A DNA stretch of 64,000 nucleotides from Oscillospiraceae bacterium (GCA_020025515.1 JAHHRZ010000007.1:1-64000), one strand, 5' to 3'; positions 34,127 to 43,782 are shown, numbered from the stretch's first letter. Translations and numbers: made by a program. The notes: generated from the letters alone by a model not told the origin.

Positions 34127-34839
34127 ACCAAGTCCCCCAGAATTTCTTTTTGCATATCAATCAATTCTTTGCAGCCCTTGGCGCAGAGCCGCAGAAGCGT
34201 CTGCTCCTCTTCCAGGGTGAAGGCCCGGCCCTCGCCGGTTCCCTGCACCTCAATAAAATTGCCGTTTCCGTTCATAACGCAGTTGAGATCTACCATAGCA
34301 TTGCTGTCTTCTACATAGCACAGATCCAGCATTGCCTCATTCCCGACGATACCGGCCGACACCCCCGCCACATAATTCCGAATGGGAAGGCATTCCAAAA
34401 GTCCCTGCTCCACAAGCTTGCGGCAGGCAAGGACCAGTGCCACAAAGCCGCCGGTAACAGAGGCGGTTCTGGTGCCCCCGTCTCCCTGAAGCACATCGCA
34501 GTCAATGGTGATGGTGCGGCAGCCCAGAGCCTCCAGATCCACTGCGGCCCGAAGGGCTCTGCCCACCAGGCGCTGAATTTCGGCGCTGCGGGGCGCCAGC
34601 TTCAGCTTTGTCACATCCCGCTTGCTCCGCTCCCGGTTGGCTCTGGGAAGCATGGAATACTCTGCCGTCACCCAGCCCCCGGAGGTCACATGGGGCGGAA
34701 CCCGTTCCTCTACGGACGCATTGCACAAGACCACGGTATCTCCAGCCCGAATCAGGCAGCTGCCCTCGGCAAATTTTGTAAATCCCAGCTCCATGGTCAC
34801 AGTTCGGAGCTGATCCAACATTCTACCGTCTTGTCTCAT
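34123..34839 (-). CDS. rph: Ribonuclease PH
   Basis: Phosphorolytic 3'-5' exonuclease that trims tRNA 3' ends. The 238-residue protein has a single RNase PH domain (EYSMLPRAN, the SAEIQRLVGRALRAAVD helix, DCDVLQGDGGTRTASVTG). The ATG at 34839 follows GAGGTGAAGAG, 10 bases after ftsY. rph and rdgB are a common pair, both housekeeping for RNA and nucleotide quality. Confidence 0.96.
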   Translation of the reverse strand: MRQDGRMLDQLRTVTMELGFTKFAEGSCLIRAGDTVVLCNASVEERVPPHVTSGGWVTAEYSMLPRANRERSKRDVTKLKLAPRSAEIQRLVGRALRAAVDLEALGCRTITIDCDVLQGDGGTRTASVTGGFVALVLACRKLVEQGLLECLPIRNYVAGVSAGIVGNEAMLDLCYVEDSNAMVDLNCVMNGNGNFIEVQGTGEGRAFTLEEEQTLLRLCAKGCKELIDMQKEILGDLV

Positions 34840-34849
34840 TCTCTTCACC

Positions 34850-36082
34850 TCACAGAAGTGCATTGACAAAGTCGGTGGCGTCAAAGGGCATCAGATCGTC
34901 TGCCTGTTCGCCCACACCGATATACTTTACGGGAATCTGCAAGGTATCTGCCACGGCCACCACAATACCGCCCTTGGCCGTTCCGTCCAGCTTGGTCAGG
35001 GCCATGGCGGTAACTCCTGCAATTTCCTTAAACTGCTTGGCCTGCAAAAGGCCGTTCTGCCCTGTGGTGGCATCCAGCACCAGCAGGATCTCCTTATCCG
35101 CATCCGGCAGTTCTCTGTTGATGATGCGGCTGATTTTGTTCAGCTCGTTCATCAGATTGGCCTTGTTGTGCAGGCGTCCGGCGGTGTCGCAGAGAATCAC
35201 ATCTGCCCCACGGGCCTTGGCTGCCTGAATCCCGTCAAACACCACGGAGGCAGGATCGGCGCCCTCGTCCTGGCGCACAATGTCTGCGCCGGTACGGTTG
35301 GCCCAGATCTCCAGCTGGTCCGCAGCGGCGGCACGGAAGGTATCGCCCGCACACATGAGGACCTTTTTGCCGTCATCCACCATCTGCTTTGCAAGCTTTC
35401 CAATGGTGGTGGTTTTCCCCACACCATTGACGCCGATCACCAGGATCACAGAGGGCTTGGTGTTCAGACGGAGCTTGGTATCACCCACATTGAGCATGTC
35501 AACCAGGATTTCCTTCAGTGCCTGTTTGGCCTGCTCAGGCTCTTTCAGGTGGTTCTCTTTCACACGGCGGCGAAGGGCCTCCACCGCCTTGCCGGAAGTC
35601 TCCACACCCAAATCCGCCAGAATCAGACATTCCTCCAGCTCGTCATAAAAATCATCGTCCAGGCTGGAAAAGCCGGAAAACACGCTGCCCAGAGTATTGG
35701 CCATGGCCTTTCTGGTTTTGGTCAGGCCTTCCTTGATTTTGCTGAAGAAGCCCTGCTTCTTTTCTTCGGGTGCAGGTTCTTCTTCCTGCTGAGGTTCCGG
35801 GAAAGTCACTTCCTCAGAAGTCACTTCCCGGGCAATCTCTTCTTCCGTCTCCTGCGCTTCGGTTTCTTCCTCTTCTTCCACGGAAGCTTCCTGCACAGGC
35901 TCTTCCGGAAGAGATTCCTCTTTCTCAGGCTCCTGGGTCAGAGGCTGGTCGATTTCCTGGGGGGCAGTCTCCTCCGGTTCCATTACTTCTTCCTGTTCCG
36001 GCTGCAGTTCCGTAAGGTCCTGCTCATTGTCGGACTTGCGGCCCCGGCTCATGCTTTCCTTCAGCTTACTGAAAAAACCCAT
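34850..36082 (-). CDS. ftsY: Signal recognition particle receptor FtsY
   Basis: GTPase that docks the SRP-ribosome complex at the membrane. The 410-residue protein has a short amphipathic N-terminus (MGFFSKLKESM), a strongly acidic A region (about 20-108), a repeated GFFSKIKEGL (about 110), then the N and G domains with GVNGVGKTTT, DTAGR, TKLD. AAAGGAG precedes the ATG. It lies 13 bases after smc, the classical Bacillota order. Confidence 0.97.
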   Translation of the reverse strand: MGFFSKLKESMSRGRKSDNEQDLTELQPEQEEVMEPEETAPQEIDQPLTQEPEKEESLPEEPVQEASVEEEEETEAQETEEEIAREVTSEEVTFPEPQQEEEPAPEEKKQGFFSKIKEGLTKTRKAMANTLGSVFSGFSSLDDDFYDELEECLILADLGVETSGKAVEALRRRVKENHLKEPEQAKQALKEILVDMLNVGDTKLRLNTKPSVILVIGVNGVGKTTTIGKLAKQMVDDGKKVLMCAGDTFRAAAADQLEIWANRTGADIVRQDEGADPASVVFDGIQAAKARGADVILCDTAGRLHNKANLMNELNKISRIINRELPDADKEILLVLDATTGQNGLLQAKQFKEIAGVTAMALTKLDGTAKGGIVVAVADTLQIPVKYIGVGEQADDLMPFDATDFVNALL

Positions 36083-36095
36083 ACTTCTTTCTCCT

Positions 36096-39000
36096 TTATT
36101 CTGTAATTCCCAGTTCCCGTTCCATCTGGTTCAGATCCATATGCAGGATCTTGGACACGCCCTGCTCCTGCATGGTGACACCATAGAGCACATCTGCCAT
36201 TTCCATGGTACCACGGCGGTGGGTAATGACGATAAACTGGGTTTTCTGACACAAATGATGCAAATATTTTGCGTATCGCTCCACATTTCGGTCATCCAGT
36301 GCGGCGTCGATCTCGTCGAGCATGCAGAAGGGTGTGGGGCGCACCTTCAAAATCGCAAAGTACAGCGCAATGGCCACAAAGGCTTTCTCACCGCCGGACA
36401 AAAGGGTAATGGTTTTCAGCTGCTTTCCGGGGGGCTGCACACGAATCTCAATGCCGCAGGTCAGAGGATTTTCCGGGTCTTCCAGAATCAAAGCACCCTT
36501 TCCCCCTCCAAACATCTCTATAAAGGTCTGCTGGAAGTACTGGTCGATCTTCTGGAACTCCGTCACGAAAATGGAAGTCATTTCCTCCGTGATGTTGCGA
36601 ATGATGGTTTCCAGCTCCCGCTTCGCCGTGAGAACATCATCACGCTGAGAGGTCAGATAGGCGTAGCGTTCGTTGACCCGGTCATACTCCTCAATGGCCC
36701 CCAGATTGGGCGTACCCAAAGAGGCAATCTTTCGTTTCAGCTCGGCGATGCGGCGATTTCCGGCGGCCACAGATTCCAGCTCCGCCCGCTCCGGGGCAGC
36801 GGTGGAAGGAGTGAGACCGTAGTTGTCCCAAAGGCGGTCGATGACCTGCCGCTCCTCCAGGGCGGTGGTCACTTTTTTCTGCTCCAAAAGTGCACAGGCC
36901 CGCTCCATGGTAATGAGGCTTTTGTTCTTCTCCTGGGTCTCCCGCTCTGCTCTGGTCTTGTTGGCTTCCAGTTTGGCCCGGCTGTCCATGAGACAGGCAA
37001 GCTTTTTGCCATGCTCTTCTGCGGCAGTGTCATTTTCTGTCTTTTGCCCCTGAAGCGTCTGGATTTCTCCATTCAGGCGTCTGGTGTCTTCCTCGTAGGT
37101 GTTGAGAAGCACCTGCTTCTGCGACCGATCCCCTTCCATGGCATCCCGCAGAGAGGACAGCCGCTCGATATTCTCCGCAGCAGATCGCTTTTCTGCTTCC
37201 AGAGCTGCGATGTCCGTTTTCTTTGCGGTGATCTGGGCCATCAGATCTTCAGACTGCCTGGTGGTGTCGGTCTGATCCTTGCTCAAAAATTCCAGCGTAT
37301 CTTCCGTATCCTTCAGCCGGTAGCGCAGGGTTTCCAATTCTCCCCGAATGGTGGCAGCCCGCTTCCTGTCAGCCTGAATCCGGCTTTCCAGGGACTCTGA
37401 CTCTCTTGTTGCAGACTCCGAAGCATCCGTAAGGGCCTGCAGCAAAACCGTATGCTGCTTCTCTTCTCCTGTGAGCCGAAGGACTTCATCTTCTGCGGCA
37501 CGAAGCTGCTCATTTGCAACGGTGATTTCAAACTGGCTTTCGTCCAATGCCCGCTGGGCCTCCTGAAGATCCAGCCGCAGCTTTTCCTGCCGTTCCTTCA
37601 GGGTCTTTTCCTGGGTCATCAGGCGTTTCAGTTCGTTGGCTCTGGACAGAATCCCCGCCTCTTTGGCCACGGAGCCGCCGGTCATGGAGCCGCCGGGGTT
37701 CATGACCTGACCGTCCAGTGTGACGATCTTGAATCGGCTGCGGTACCGCTGAGCCATGGCAATGGCACAGTCCATATCCTCCACAATGACGATCCTGCCC
37801 AGAAGATTTTCCAGAATGGGGCGATACGTGTCTGCGCAGCGCACCAGGTGGGAGGCAATTCCCACAAAGCCACGGCACTGCTCGATCCCATTTTCCTGCA
37901 AATTTCTGCCTGTAATGGTGGACAGGGGCAAAAAGGTTGCACGGCCGCCTCCCGTCCGCTTCAAAAATCCAATGGCGGCTTTGGCATCCTGCTCATTTCC
38001 CACTACAATCTGCTGCATGGCCGCACCAAGGGCAATTTCGATTGCCGTGGTAAAGGCATCCTCCGTATGGATGAGACGGGACACAGGCCCATGGATATTT
38101 TGCAGACTTCCCCGCTTGCTTTCGTTCATAATGGCCCGGACGGATTTGTTATAATTTTCAAAGTCCATCTCCATGGCCTTATAAACTCTCGCCTTGGCGC
38201 TGACCGCTTCCAGCTGCCCGGCGGTGTTTTGCAGTTCCTGGGCCAATCCGTCACGCTTGCGAAGTCTGCCTTCCTGACGCACGGCATAGCCGGAAATCGT
38301 ATTGGTGTTGGATTGGACTCGGTTTCTGGCTTTTTCCAGAGCCGCCGTGCAGCTGGCCAAATCCCCTTGGGCCTGTGCCAGCCGCTCCTTCCCTGCGGAC
38401 AAATCGCCGCTCACTTCCTCCATTCGGCTCTGGGCCTGGGTATAGGAGGCCTCCAGCGCAGCCACATCCGCCTGCTTGCCTGCAATCTCTGCCATAAGGC
38501 CGGACTGTCTGCTGCGAAGCTCCAGATGGCGCTTGGTGATGCCCTCGGCGTTGGCAGTCAAAAGCTGCACCTTTTCCTGCACCTGCGCAAGCTCTTTGTT
38601 GGCCGCCGCAAGTTCCGTGTCAATGGCTTTCATTCTGCTCTCACTGTCTGCAATCTGGGTCACAATGCCGGAGCTTCTTCCCTCCTGCTGGCTCAGCTCC
38701 TCCCGGATGCGGGCCACATTCTGGTCATTGTTCCGGATGCTTCCGGTGATGACCGCAATCTGCCCCTCCACCTGCCGGGCCTGAGCCTCCAGCGTGCCGG
38801 CCAAAGCACGGCCGGTCTCCAGCTCCACATCCTTTTCCCGCAGGGACTGGGTCAGGGTTTCCACCTGCCGATAAAGCTCGTCTAAGGCGGCCCGTTCCTG
38901 TTCCAGTACAAAGGAAGAAGAAGCATAGTCCTCCTCCGCCTTCTTTGCGGCTGCGGCAATCTTTTCCAGATTTTCCAGCCACACGGCGATTTCCAGACCC

Positions 39001-39668
39001 CGAAGCTCCCCTTTATAGGTCAGATATTTCTTTGCCTTCTCCGCCTGAATCCGAAGGGGCTCCACCTGCATCTCCAGCTCGGAGATCTTATCTCCGATGC
39101 GCAGGAGATTGTCCTGGGTTCCTGCCAGCTTCCGTTCCGTCTCTTCCTTGCGGTGGCGGTATTTGGAAATACCCGCAGCCTCTTCAAAGACCTCCCGCCG
39201 ATCGGTACTCTTGACCGCCAGAATCTCATCGATGCGGCCCTGGCTGACATTGGAGTATCCCTCCCGGCCCAGGCCCGTATCCATAAACATTTCATGGATA
39301 TCCCGCAATCTGGCAGACTGCTTGTTGATATAGAATTCACTGTCACCGGAACGATAGTACCGCCGGGTGACCATTACCTCATCTGCATCATAAGAAAGCG
39401 CTCTATCCCGGTTATCCAGGGTAAGCGTTGCCTCCGCAAAGCCCACAGGGGCCCGCTTCTCCGTACCGCCGAAAATAACATCTTCCATTTTGGCGCCACG
39501 GAGGGTCTTGGTGCTCTGTTCGCCCATGACCCAAAGGATTGCATCTGATATATTCGATTTGCCACTTCCGTTGGGACCGACGATTGCAGTGATGTCACTG
39601 CCAAACTGAACCGTGGTCTTATCCGGAAAGGACTTAAAGCCCTGAATTTCCAGTGATTTTAAATACAC
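36096..39668 (-). CDS. smc: Chromosome partition protein Smc
   Basis: Condensin ATPase for chromosome compaction and segregation, 1190 residues. Walker A is GPNGSGKS at 31-38. Coiled coils flank a hinge at about 500-650, and the C-terminal head has the LLSGGEKA signature (about 1090) and Walker B DEIDAALDD. The start is GTG at 39668, six bases after GAGGT, giving the family N-terminus (YLKSLEIQGFKSF). No scpA/scpB in the window. It heads an operon of eight genes. Confidence 0.97.
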   Translation of the reverse strand: MYLKSLEIQGFKSFPDKTTVQFGSDITAIVGPNGSGKSNISDAILWVMGEQSTKTLRGAKMEDVIFGGTEKRAPVGFAEATLTLDNRDRALSYDADEVMVTRRYYRSGDSEFYINKQSARLRDIHEMFMDTGLGREGYSNVSQGRIDEILAVKSTDRREVFEEAAGISKYRHRKEETERKLAGTQDNLLRIGDKISELEMQVEPLRIQAEKAKKYLTYKGELRGLEIAVWLENLEKIAAAAKKAEEDYASSSFVLEQERAALDELYRQVETLTQSLREKDVELETGRALAGTLEAQARQVEGQIAVITGSIRNNDQNVARIREELSQQEGRSSGIVTQIADSESRMKAIDTELAAANKELAQVQEKVQLLTANAEGITKRHLELRSRQSGLMAEIAGKQADVAALEASYTQAQSRMEEVSGDLSAGKERLAQAQGDLASCTAALEKARNRVQSNTNTISGYAVRQEGRLRKRDGLAQELQNTAGQLEAVSAKARVYKAMEMDFENYNKSVRAIMNESKRGSLQNIHGPVSRLIHTEDAFTTAIEIALGAAMQQIVVGNEQDAKAAIGFLKRTGGGRATFLPLSTITGRNLQENGIEQCRGFVGIASHLVRCADTYRPILENLLGRIVIVEDMDCAIAMAQRYRSRFKIVTLDGQVMNPGGSMTGGSVAKEAGILSRANELKRLMTQEKTLKERQEKLRLDLQEAQRALDESQFEITVANEQLRAAEDEVLRLTGEEKQHTVLLQALTDASESATRESESLESRIQADRKRAATIRGELETLRYRLKDTEDTLEFLSKDQTDTTRQSEDLMAQITAKKTDIAALEAEKRSAAENIERLSSLRDAMEGDRSQKQVLLNTYEEDTRRLNGEIQTLQGQKTENDTAAEEHGKKLACLMDSRAKLEANKTRAERETQEKNKSLITMERACALLEQKKVTTALEERQVIDRLWDNYGLTPSTAAPERAELESVAAGNRRIAELKRKIASLGTPNLGAIEEYDRVNERYAYLTSQRDDVLTAKRELETIIRNITEEMTSIFVTEFQKIDQYFQQTFIEMFGGGKGALILEDPENPLTCGIEIRVQPPGKQLKTITLLSGGEKAFVAIALYFAILKVRPTPFCMLDEIDAALDDRNVERYAKYLHHLCQKTQFIVITHRRGTMEMADVLYGVTMQEQGVSKILHMDLNQMERELGITE

Positions 39669-39707
39669 AGTGGGACCTCGCCATTTCAAATTTTTAAGAA
39701 TCAGTTC

Positions 39708-39736
39708 ATTATACCAATTTTACAGGCTGATTGCAA
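39708..39736 (-). promoter_or_regulatory. Promoter of the smc-to-leuS operon
   Basis: TTGCAA (39731-39736), 17-base spacer, perfect TATAAT (39708-39713). Spacing or overlap of all genes from smc to leuS suggests a 10-kb transcript. Confidence 0.78.
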
Positions 39737-39802
39737 GTAATTTCCCCGTTTTGCGGGAAAAGTGAACCGGATTTTTTCCGTCTATCCGTTTAATAATGCC
39801 GC

Positions 39803-39831
39803 TTGACAAAACATTCCAATTCTGTTATACT
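39803..39831 (+). promoter_or_regulatory. Promoter of the ABC exporter operon
   Basis: Perfect TTGACA (39803-39808), 17-base spacer, TATACT (39826-39831), about 40 bases before the leader-peptide start. Confidence 0.85.
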
Positions 39832-39859
39832 CCCACTGTAACATTTTATTTCGAAAGGA

Positions 39860-39929
39860 GGCGCACAAAATGAAGAATTTCAACATCGTTTTCATGACCC
39901 CTATCCATAGAGCAGAAGTTTTGTGCGCC
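39860..39929 (+). repeat. Inverted repeat masking the leader-peptide ribosome site
   Basis: GGCGCACAAAA (39860-39870), overlapping the Shine-Dalgarno and start codon of the leader peptide, is perfectly complementary to TTTTGTGCGCC (39919-39929) inside the leader frame. Confidence 0.85.
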
Positions 39930-39947
39930 CAAACCAGGAATCCCTAG
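39870..39947 (+). CDS. Leader peptide of the ABC exporter operon (25 residues)
   Basis: A short open frame, MKNFNIVFM then TPIHRAEVLC and AQTRNP, preceded by a strong AAAGGAGG site. It sits between the promoter and an intrinsic terminator, 92 bases before the first ABC gene. Its stop codon lies in the loop of a hairpin (CCAGGAAT at 39934-39941 with ATTTCTGG at 39950-39957). By analogy with BmrB of Bacillus bmrBCD, it is probably a regulatory peptide whose translation controls read-through. The sequence is not one I recognise. Confidence 0.72.
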   Translation: MKNFNIVFMTPIHRAEVLCAQTRNP

Positions 39948-39976
39948 GAATTTCTGGGGCTTTATTGCGGCTTTTT

Positions 39977-40008
39977 AAGCACACCTTCTGTGGAGGGTGT
40001 GCTTTTTT
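39977..40008 (+). terminator. Attenuator terminator before the ABC exporter genes
   Basis: A 12-bp stem with one mismatch (39977-39988 with 39993-40004), TGTG loop and a run of T residues, before the first structural gene. Its 5' arm can instead pair with 39915-39926 of the leader (GAAG with CTTC, TGTGC with GCACA), a possible antiterminator. Confidence 0.88.
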
Positions 40009-40039
40009 TGCGTCTATAAAAAAAGGAGGAGAAACCCAT

Positions 40040-41881
40040 ATGCAGCCCCAATTCAAACTGTCCCGGCAGCAAAAGGTCAGGATGATCCTGCGGTACTTAA
40101 AAGGATGTATGAAATTCTTTATTGCCGCACTGGTCTGTGCCTGCCTGACCATGGCATTTCATTCCCTGACCCCTCAGGTCATCCGCATCACCGTGGACAC
40201 CGTGCTGAAGTCCGATGCATCCGCTGTTCCCAAAATCCTGGAATCCATCCTGCCTGTGAAATTCCTTCAGGAAAACCCGGGGCAGGCCCTATGGATTGCC
40301 GCCGGAGCCGTTCTGGTTCTGGCCCTTCTGCGGGGTCTGTTCAACTATGGCCAGCGCATCAACCTGTCCAAAGGCTCCGAAGGCTTTGTCAAGCACATCC
40401 GTGATGACCTGTTTCGCCACATTCAGCATCTGAGCTACGACTGGCACACGGCCCACTCCACCGGTGATATGATTCAGCGGTGCACCTCTGATGTGGATGT
40501 CATTCGGAACTTCGTCTGCAATCAGCTTGTGGAAGTGGTGCGGACGGTATTTGTAATCATTCTCTATCTTTCCATCATGTTCACCATGAATGGGAAGCTG
40601 GCGCTGGTAGCTCTGCTGTTTATCCCCATTGTCGGACTGTCCTCCGGAATTTTCTATAAGAATATCTCTTCCCGGTTTCAGGCGGCAGACGAGGCGGAAG
40701 GCGATCTCACCACCTGTGCCCAGGAAAACCTCACCGGGGTTCGGGTGGTCCGTGCCTTTGGCCGGGAACAGTATGAGGTGGAGCGGTTTGCCCAAAAGAA
40801 CAACTATTTCTCCAATCTCTGGATTCGCCTTGGAAAGCTCCTGGCCGTATACTGGGCCTCCGGCACGCTGCTCACCAGTTTACAGACCATGGTGATCATC
40901 CTGGTGGGTGTGGTGGAGACCGTAAACGGCGGCATGACCCTGGGCGCCTTCATTGCCTTCGTGACCTACAACGAAGCACTTGCCTGGCCTGTTCGTTCCC
41001 TGGGGCGGGTATTGTCGGAAATGAGCAAGGCCGGTGTCTCCATGGACCGTGTGGGCTATATTCTCCATGCGCCGGAAGAAACCGACCAAAAGGACGCAAT
41101 GCCCTTTCCCGTTGCAGGCGATATTGTGTTTGACCATGTGACCTTCGGGTATGAAGAGCAGAATGTGCTGGAGGATGTTTCCTTCACCATTCCGGAGGGC
41201 TCCACCTTCGCCATCTTAGGCGGTACCGGCTCCGGCAAAAGCACCCTGGTTCACCTGCTGGACAGACTTTATGAGTTAAAGCCAAATCAGGGAATCATCA
41301 CCATCGGCGGCACGGACATTCGGAAATTTCAGCGCAGCCATCTTCGCAAAAACATCGGTCTGGTGCTTCAGGAGCCCTTCCTGTTTTCCCAGACCATTCA
41401 GGAGAACATCTCCGCCATGAGACCCGATGCCGATTTGACGCAGGTCCGAGAGGCCGCCTCCATTGCCTGTGTGGACGATGCCATTCAGGAATTCCCTCTG
41501 GGCTATGATACCATCGTAGGCGAGCGGGGTGTTACACTGTCCGGCGGTCAAAAACAGAGGGTTGCCATTGCACGGACCCTTATGGGCAAGGCACCTGTTA
41601 TGATCTTTGATGATTCCCTGTCTGCCGTGGATGCAGAAACCGACACCAAAATCCGTCAGGCTCTCCATGGCAGCCTTGGAAAAACCACTACCATTTTGAT
41701 TTCCCACCGCATTACAACCCTTATGCAGGCAGACCAGATCCTGGTTCTGGATCACGGCAGGGTAGCTGCTATAGGCACCCATGCCCAGCTGATCGAGAAG
41801 CCCGGTATCTACAAAGAAATCTATGACATTCAGATGAGCAGCGACGACAGAACGCTCATCGCAAAAGGAGGAATGGCATAA
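40040..41881 (+). CDS. ABC exporter half-transporter, BmrC-like (degenerate ATP site)
   Basis: The first half of a predicted heterodimeric multidrug-type exporter, 613 residues: six-helix transmembrane domain (about 25-320), then a nucleotide-binding domain with Walker A GGTGSGKST, signature LSGGQ and Walker B VMIFDD. The residue after the Walker B Asp is Asp instead of the catalytic Glu, so one composite ATP site is probably degenerate, as in BmrCD, LmrCD and TM287/288. AAAAGGAGGAG precedes the ATG. The longer reading from 39923 crosses the attenuator and is rejected. Confidence 0.93.
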   Translation: MQPQFKLSRQQKVRMILRYLKGCMKFFIAALVCACLTMAFHSLTPQVIRITVDTVLKSDASAVPKILESILPVKFLQENPGQALWIAAGAVLVLALLRGLFNYGQRINLSKGSEGFVKHIRDDLFRHIQHLSYDWHTAHSTGDMIQRCTSDVDVIRNFVCNQLVEVVRTVFVIILYLSIMFTMNGKLALVALLFIPIVGLSSGIFYKNISSRFQAADEAEGDLTTCAQENLTGVRVVRAFGREQYEVERFAQKNNYFSNLWIRLGKLLAVYWASGTLLTSLQTMVIILVGVVETVNGGMTLGAFIAFVTYNEALAWPVRSLGRVLSEMSKAGVSMDRVGYILHAPEETDQKDAMPFPVAGDIVFDHVTFGYEEQNVLEDVSFTIPEGSTFAILGGTGSGKSTLVHLLDRLYELKPNQGIITIGGTDIRKFQRSHLRKNIGLVLQEPFLFSQTIQENISAMRPDADLTQVREAASIACVDDAIQEFPLGYDTIVGERGVTLSGGQKQRVAIARTLMGKAPVMIFDDSLSAVDAETDTKIRQALHGSLGKTTTILISHRITTLMQADQILVLDHGRVAAIGTHAQLIEKPGIYKEIYDIQMSSDDRTLIAKGGMA

Positions 41882-43716
41882 TGGATTCCATCGACGAACA
41901 AGAATACAAAAAATCCTTCGATTTTAAAATCTGGAAGCGTCTTTTTCCCTTTCTTTCCCGGTATAAGCGTGTTTTCCTTTCCATGCTGCTTCTGAACGGG
42001 CTGTGCGCCTCTATCGATGTGATACTGCCCCTGTTTCAGCGGTATGCCATTGATCACTTTATTGAGGGTGACACCGTCTCCGGCCTTCTCCCCTACGGCT
42101 GTATCTACCTTCTGGTCATCCTCATTCAGTCTCTGTCCGTCATCGGATTCAGCCGAAACTCCATGCACATCGAAATGAATCTGGGAAAAGATATGAGAAG
42201 GGACCTGTTTGGACACCTGCAAACCCTGTCATTCTCTTTCTACAACACCACCCCCGTGGGGTATCTTCTGTCCCGGGTCATGAGCGACACCAACCGGATC
42301 GCCAGCATGGTTGCGTGGAACTTTACGGACATTCTCTGGGCTCTATTCTATGTATGCGGCAGCTTCGTGTCCATGTTCCTGCTGAACTGGAAGCTTGCCC
42401 TTGTGGTGGCTACTATTATTCCCGTCATTGCCATTTTGACCTGGTACTTTGAGGATAAGATCCTTCACTGGAATCGAAAAATCCGAAAGCTGAATTCCAA
42501 AATCACAGGCTCCTTCAACGAAGGCATTACGGGAGCCAAAACCTCCAAGACTCTGGTCATCGAAGACCGCAACGCCGATTCTTTCCGCACTCTGACGGAA
42601 AGAATGAAAGCGTCCGGCATCCGGGCCGCCCGGCTCAATGCGGTCTATATTCCTCTGGTGCTCTTCTTCTCCACCGTAGCTGTGGCGGTGGTGCTGCTGC
42701 GAGGCGGCACCATGGTGGTAGACAATGTTCTAAAAATCGCCACCCTGTCCACCTTTATCACCTATGCCGTGGGCATCTTTGAGCCCATCCAGATGACCGC
42801 CGCCAATATTGCAGACTTCATTTCTCTGCAAGCCTCCATTGAGCGTGTCACCGGTCTCATGGATCAGGAGCCTCAGATTCAGGACAGCCCGGAGGTCATT
42901 GAAAAATACGGCGACTCCTTCCACCCCAAGAAGGAAAACTGGGAGCCCATCCGGGGGGAAATCGAGTTCCGGGATGTGACCTTCCGCTATCCCGACGGAG
43001 GCGAAAATGTACTGGAGCATTTCTCTCTTCACATCCCCGCCGGAACCACCGTGGCCATTGTAGGCGAAACCGGAGCAGGAAAAAGCACCCTTGTCAATCT
43101 GGCCTGCCGCTTTTTTGAGCCAACAGAAGGCCAGATCCTCATTGACGGCAAGGACTATCGGCAGCGCAGCCAGCTTTGGCTCCATTCCAACATCGGCTAT
43201 GTGCTGCAAAATCCCCACCTGTTTTCCGGTACCGTTCGGGAAAACATCCGCTATGGTCGGCTGGATGCCACCCAGGAAGAGATTGAAGCCGCCGCCAGAG
43301 CCGTCTCTGCCCACCAGGTCATCGAGAAACTGGACAAAGGCTGGGACAGCGATGTTGGCGAAGGCGGTGACCGTCTCTCTACCGGCGAAAAGCAGCTGAT
43401 TTCCTTTGCCAGAGCCGTGCTGGCAGATCCAAGGATTTTTGTTTTGGACGAAGCCACCGCTTCCATTGATACCCAAACAGAGCAGCTGATTCAGGCCGCC
43501 ATTGACCATCTTTTGAAGGACAGAACCTCTTTCCTCATTGCCCACCGGCTGAGTACCATCCGCAAAGCAGACCTCATTTTGGTGGTCAAGGATGGAAAAA
43601 TCGTAGAGCAGGGCAAGCACCTGGAACTTCTGCAACAGGGCGGGTATTATCACGACCTGTACTGCAAGCAATTCGCAGAAGAAAACGCCGCAAAGGTCTG
43701 GAACTCCAAAGCATAA
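41881..43716 (+). CDS. ABC exporter half-transporter, BmrD-like (catalytic site)
   Basis: The second half of the exporter, 611 residues: transmembrane domain (about 20-320), Walker A GETGAGKST, Walker B RIFVLDEATAS with the catalytic Glu, and a signature altered to LSTGE instead of LSGGQ. Together with the first subunit's altered Walker B, this places the two defects in the same composite site, as expected for a true heterodimer. The start codon overlaps the previous stop (TAATG), giving equimolar synthesis. The substrate is unknown; drug export is inferred from family. Confidence 0.93.
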   Translation: MDSIDEQEYKKSFDFKIWKRLFPFLSRYKRVFLSMLLLNGLCASIDVILPLFQRYAIDHFIEGDTVSGLLPYGCIYLLVILIQSLSVIGFSRNSMHIEMNLGKDMRRDLFGHLQTLSFSFYNTTPVGYLLSRVMSDTNRIASMVAWNFTDILWALFYVCGSFVSMFLLNWKLALVVATIIPVIAILTWYFEDKILHWNRKIRKLNSKITGSFNEGITGAKTSKTLVIEDRNADSFRTLTERMKASGIRAARLNAVYIPLVLFFSTVAVAVVLLRGGTMVVDNVLKIATLSTFITYAVGIFEPIQMTAANIADFISLQASIERVTGLMDQEPQIQDSPEVIEKYGDSFHPKKENWEPIRGEIEFRDVTFRYPDGGENVLEHFSLHIPAGTTVAIVGETGAGKSTLVNLACRFFEPTEGQILIDGKDYRQRSQLWLHSNIGYVLQNPHLFSGTVRENIRYGRLDATQEEIEAAARAVSAHQVIEKLDKGWDSDVGEGGDRLSTGEKQLISFARAVLADPRIFVLDEATASIDTQTEQLIQAAIDHLLKDRTSFLIAHRLSTIRKADLILVVKDGKIVEQGKHLELLQQGGYYHDLYCKQFAEENAAKVWNSKA

Positions 43717-43782
43717 CCCGAAACGGCACAATCCGGAAAATGGCCTGTTGTAGACCGGGCTTTTGCAAAAAACGAATAGAAA

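Noticed and set aside
37452..38885. 477-codon plus-strand open frame inside smc
   Set aside because: Lies opposite the hinge and coiled-coil coding region of smc; no domain or start signal.
39923..40039. 39-residue N-terminal extension of the first ABC subunit
   Set aside because: It would be translated through the attenuator terminator and lacks a ribosome site; the ATG at 40040 has an excellent one.
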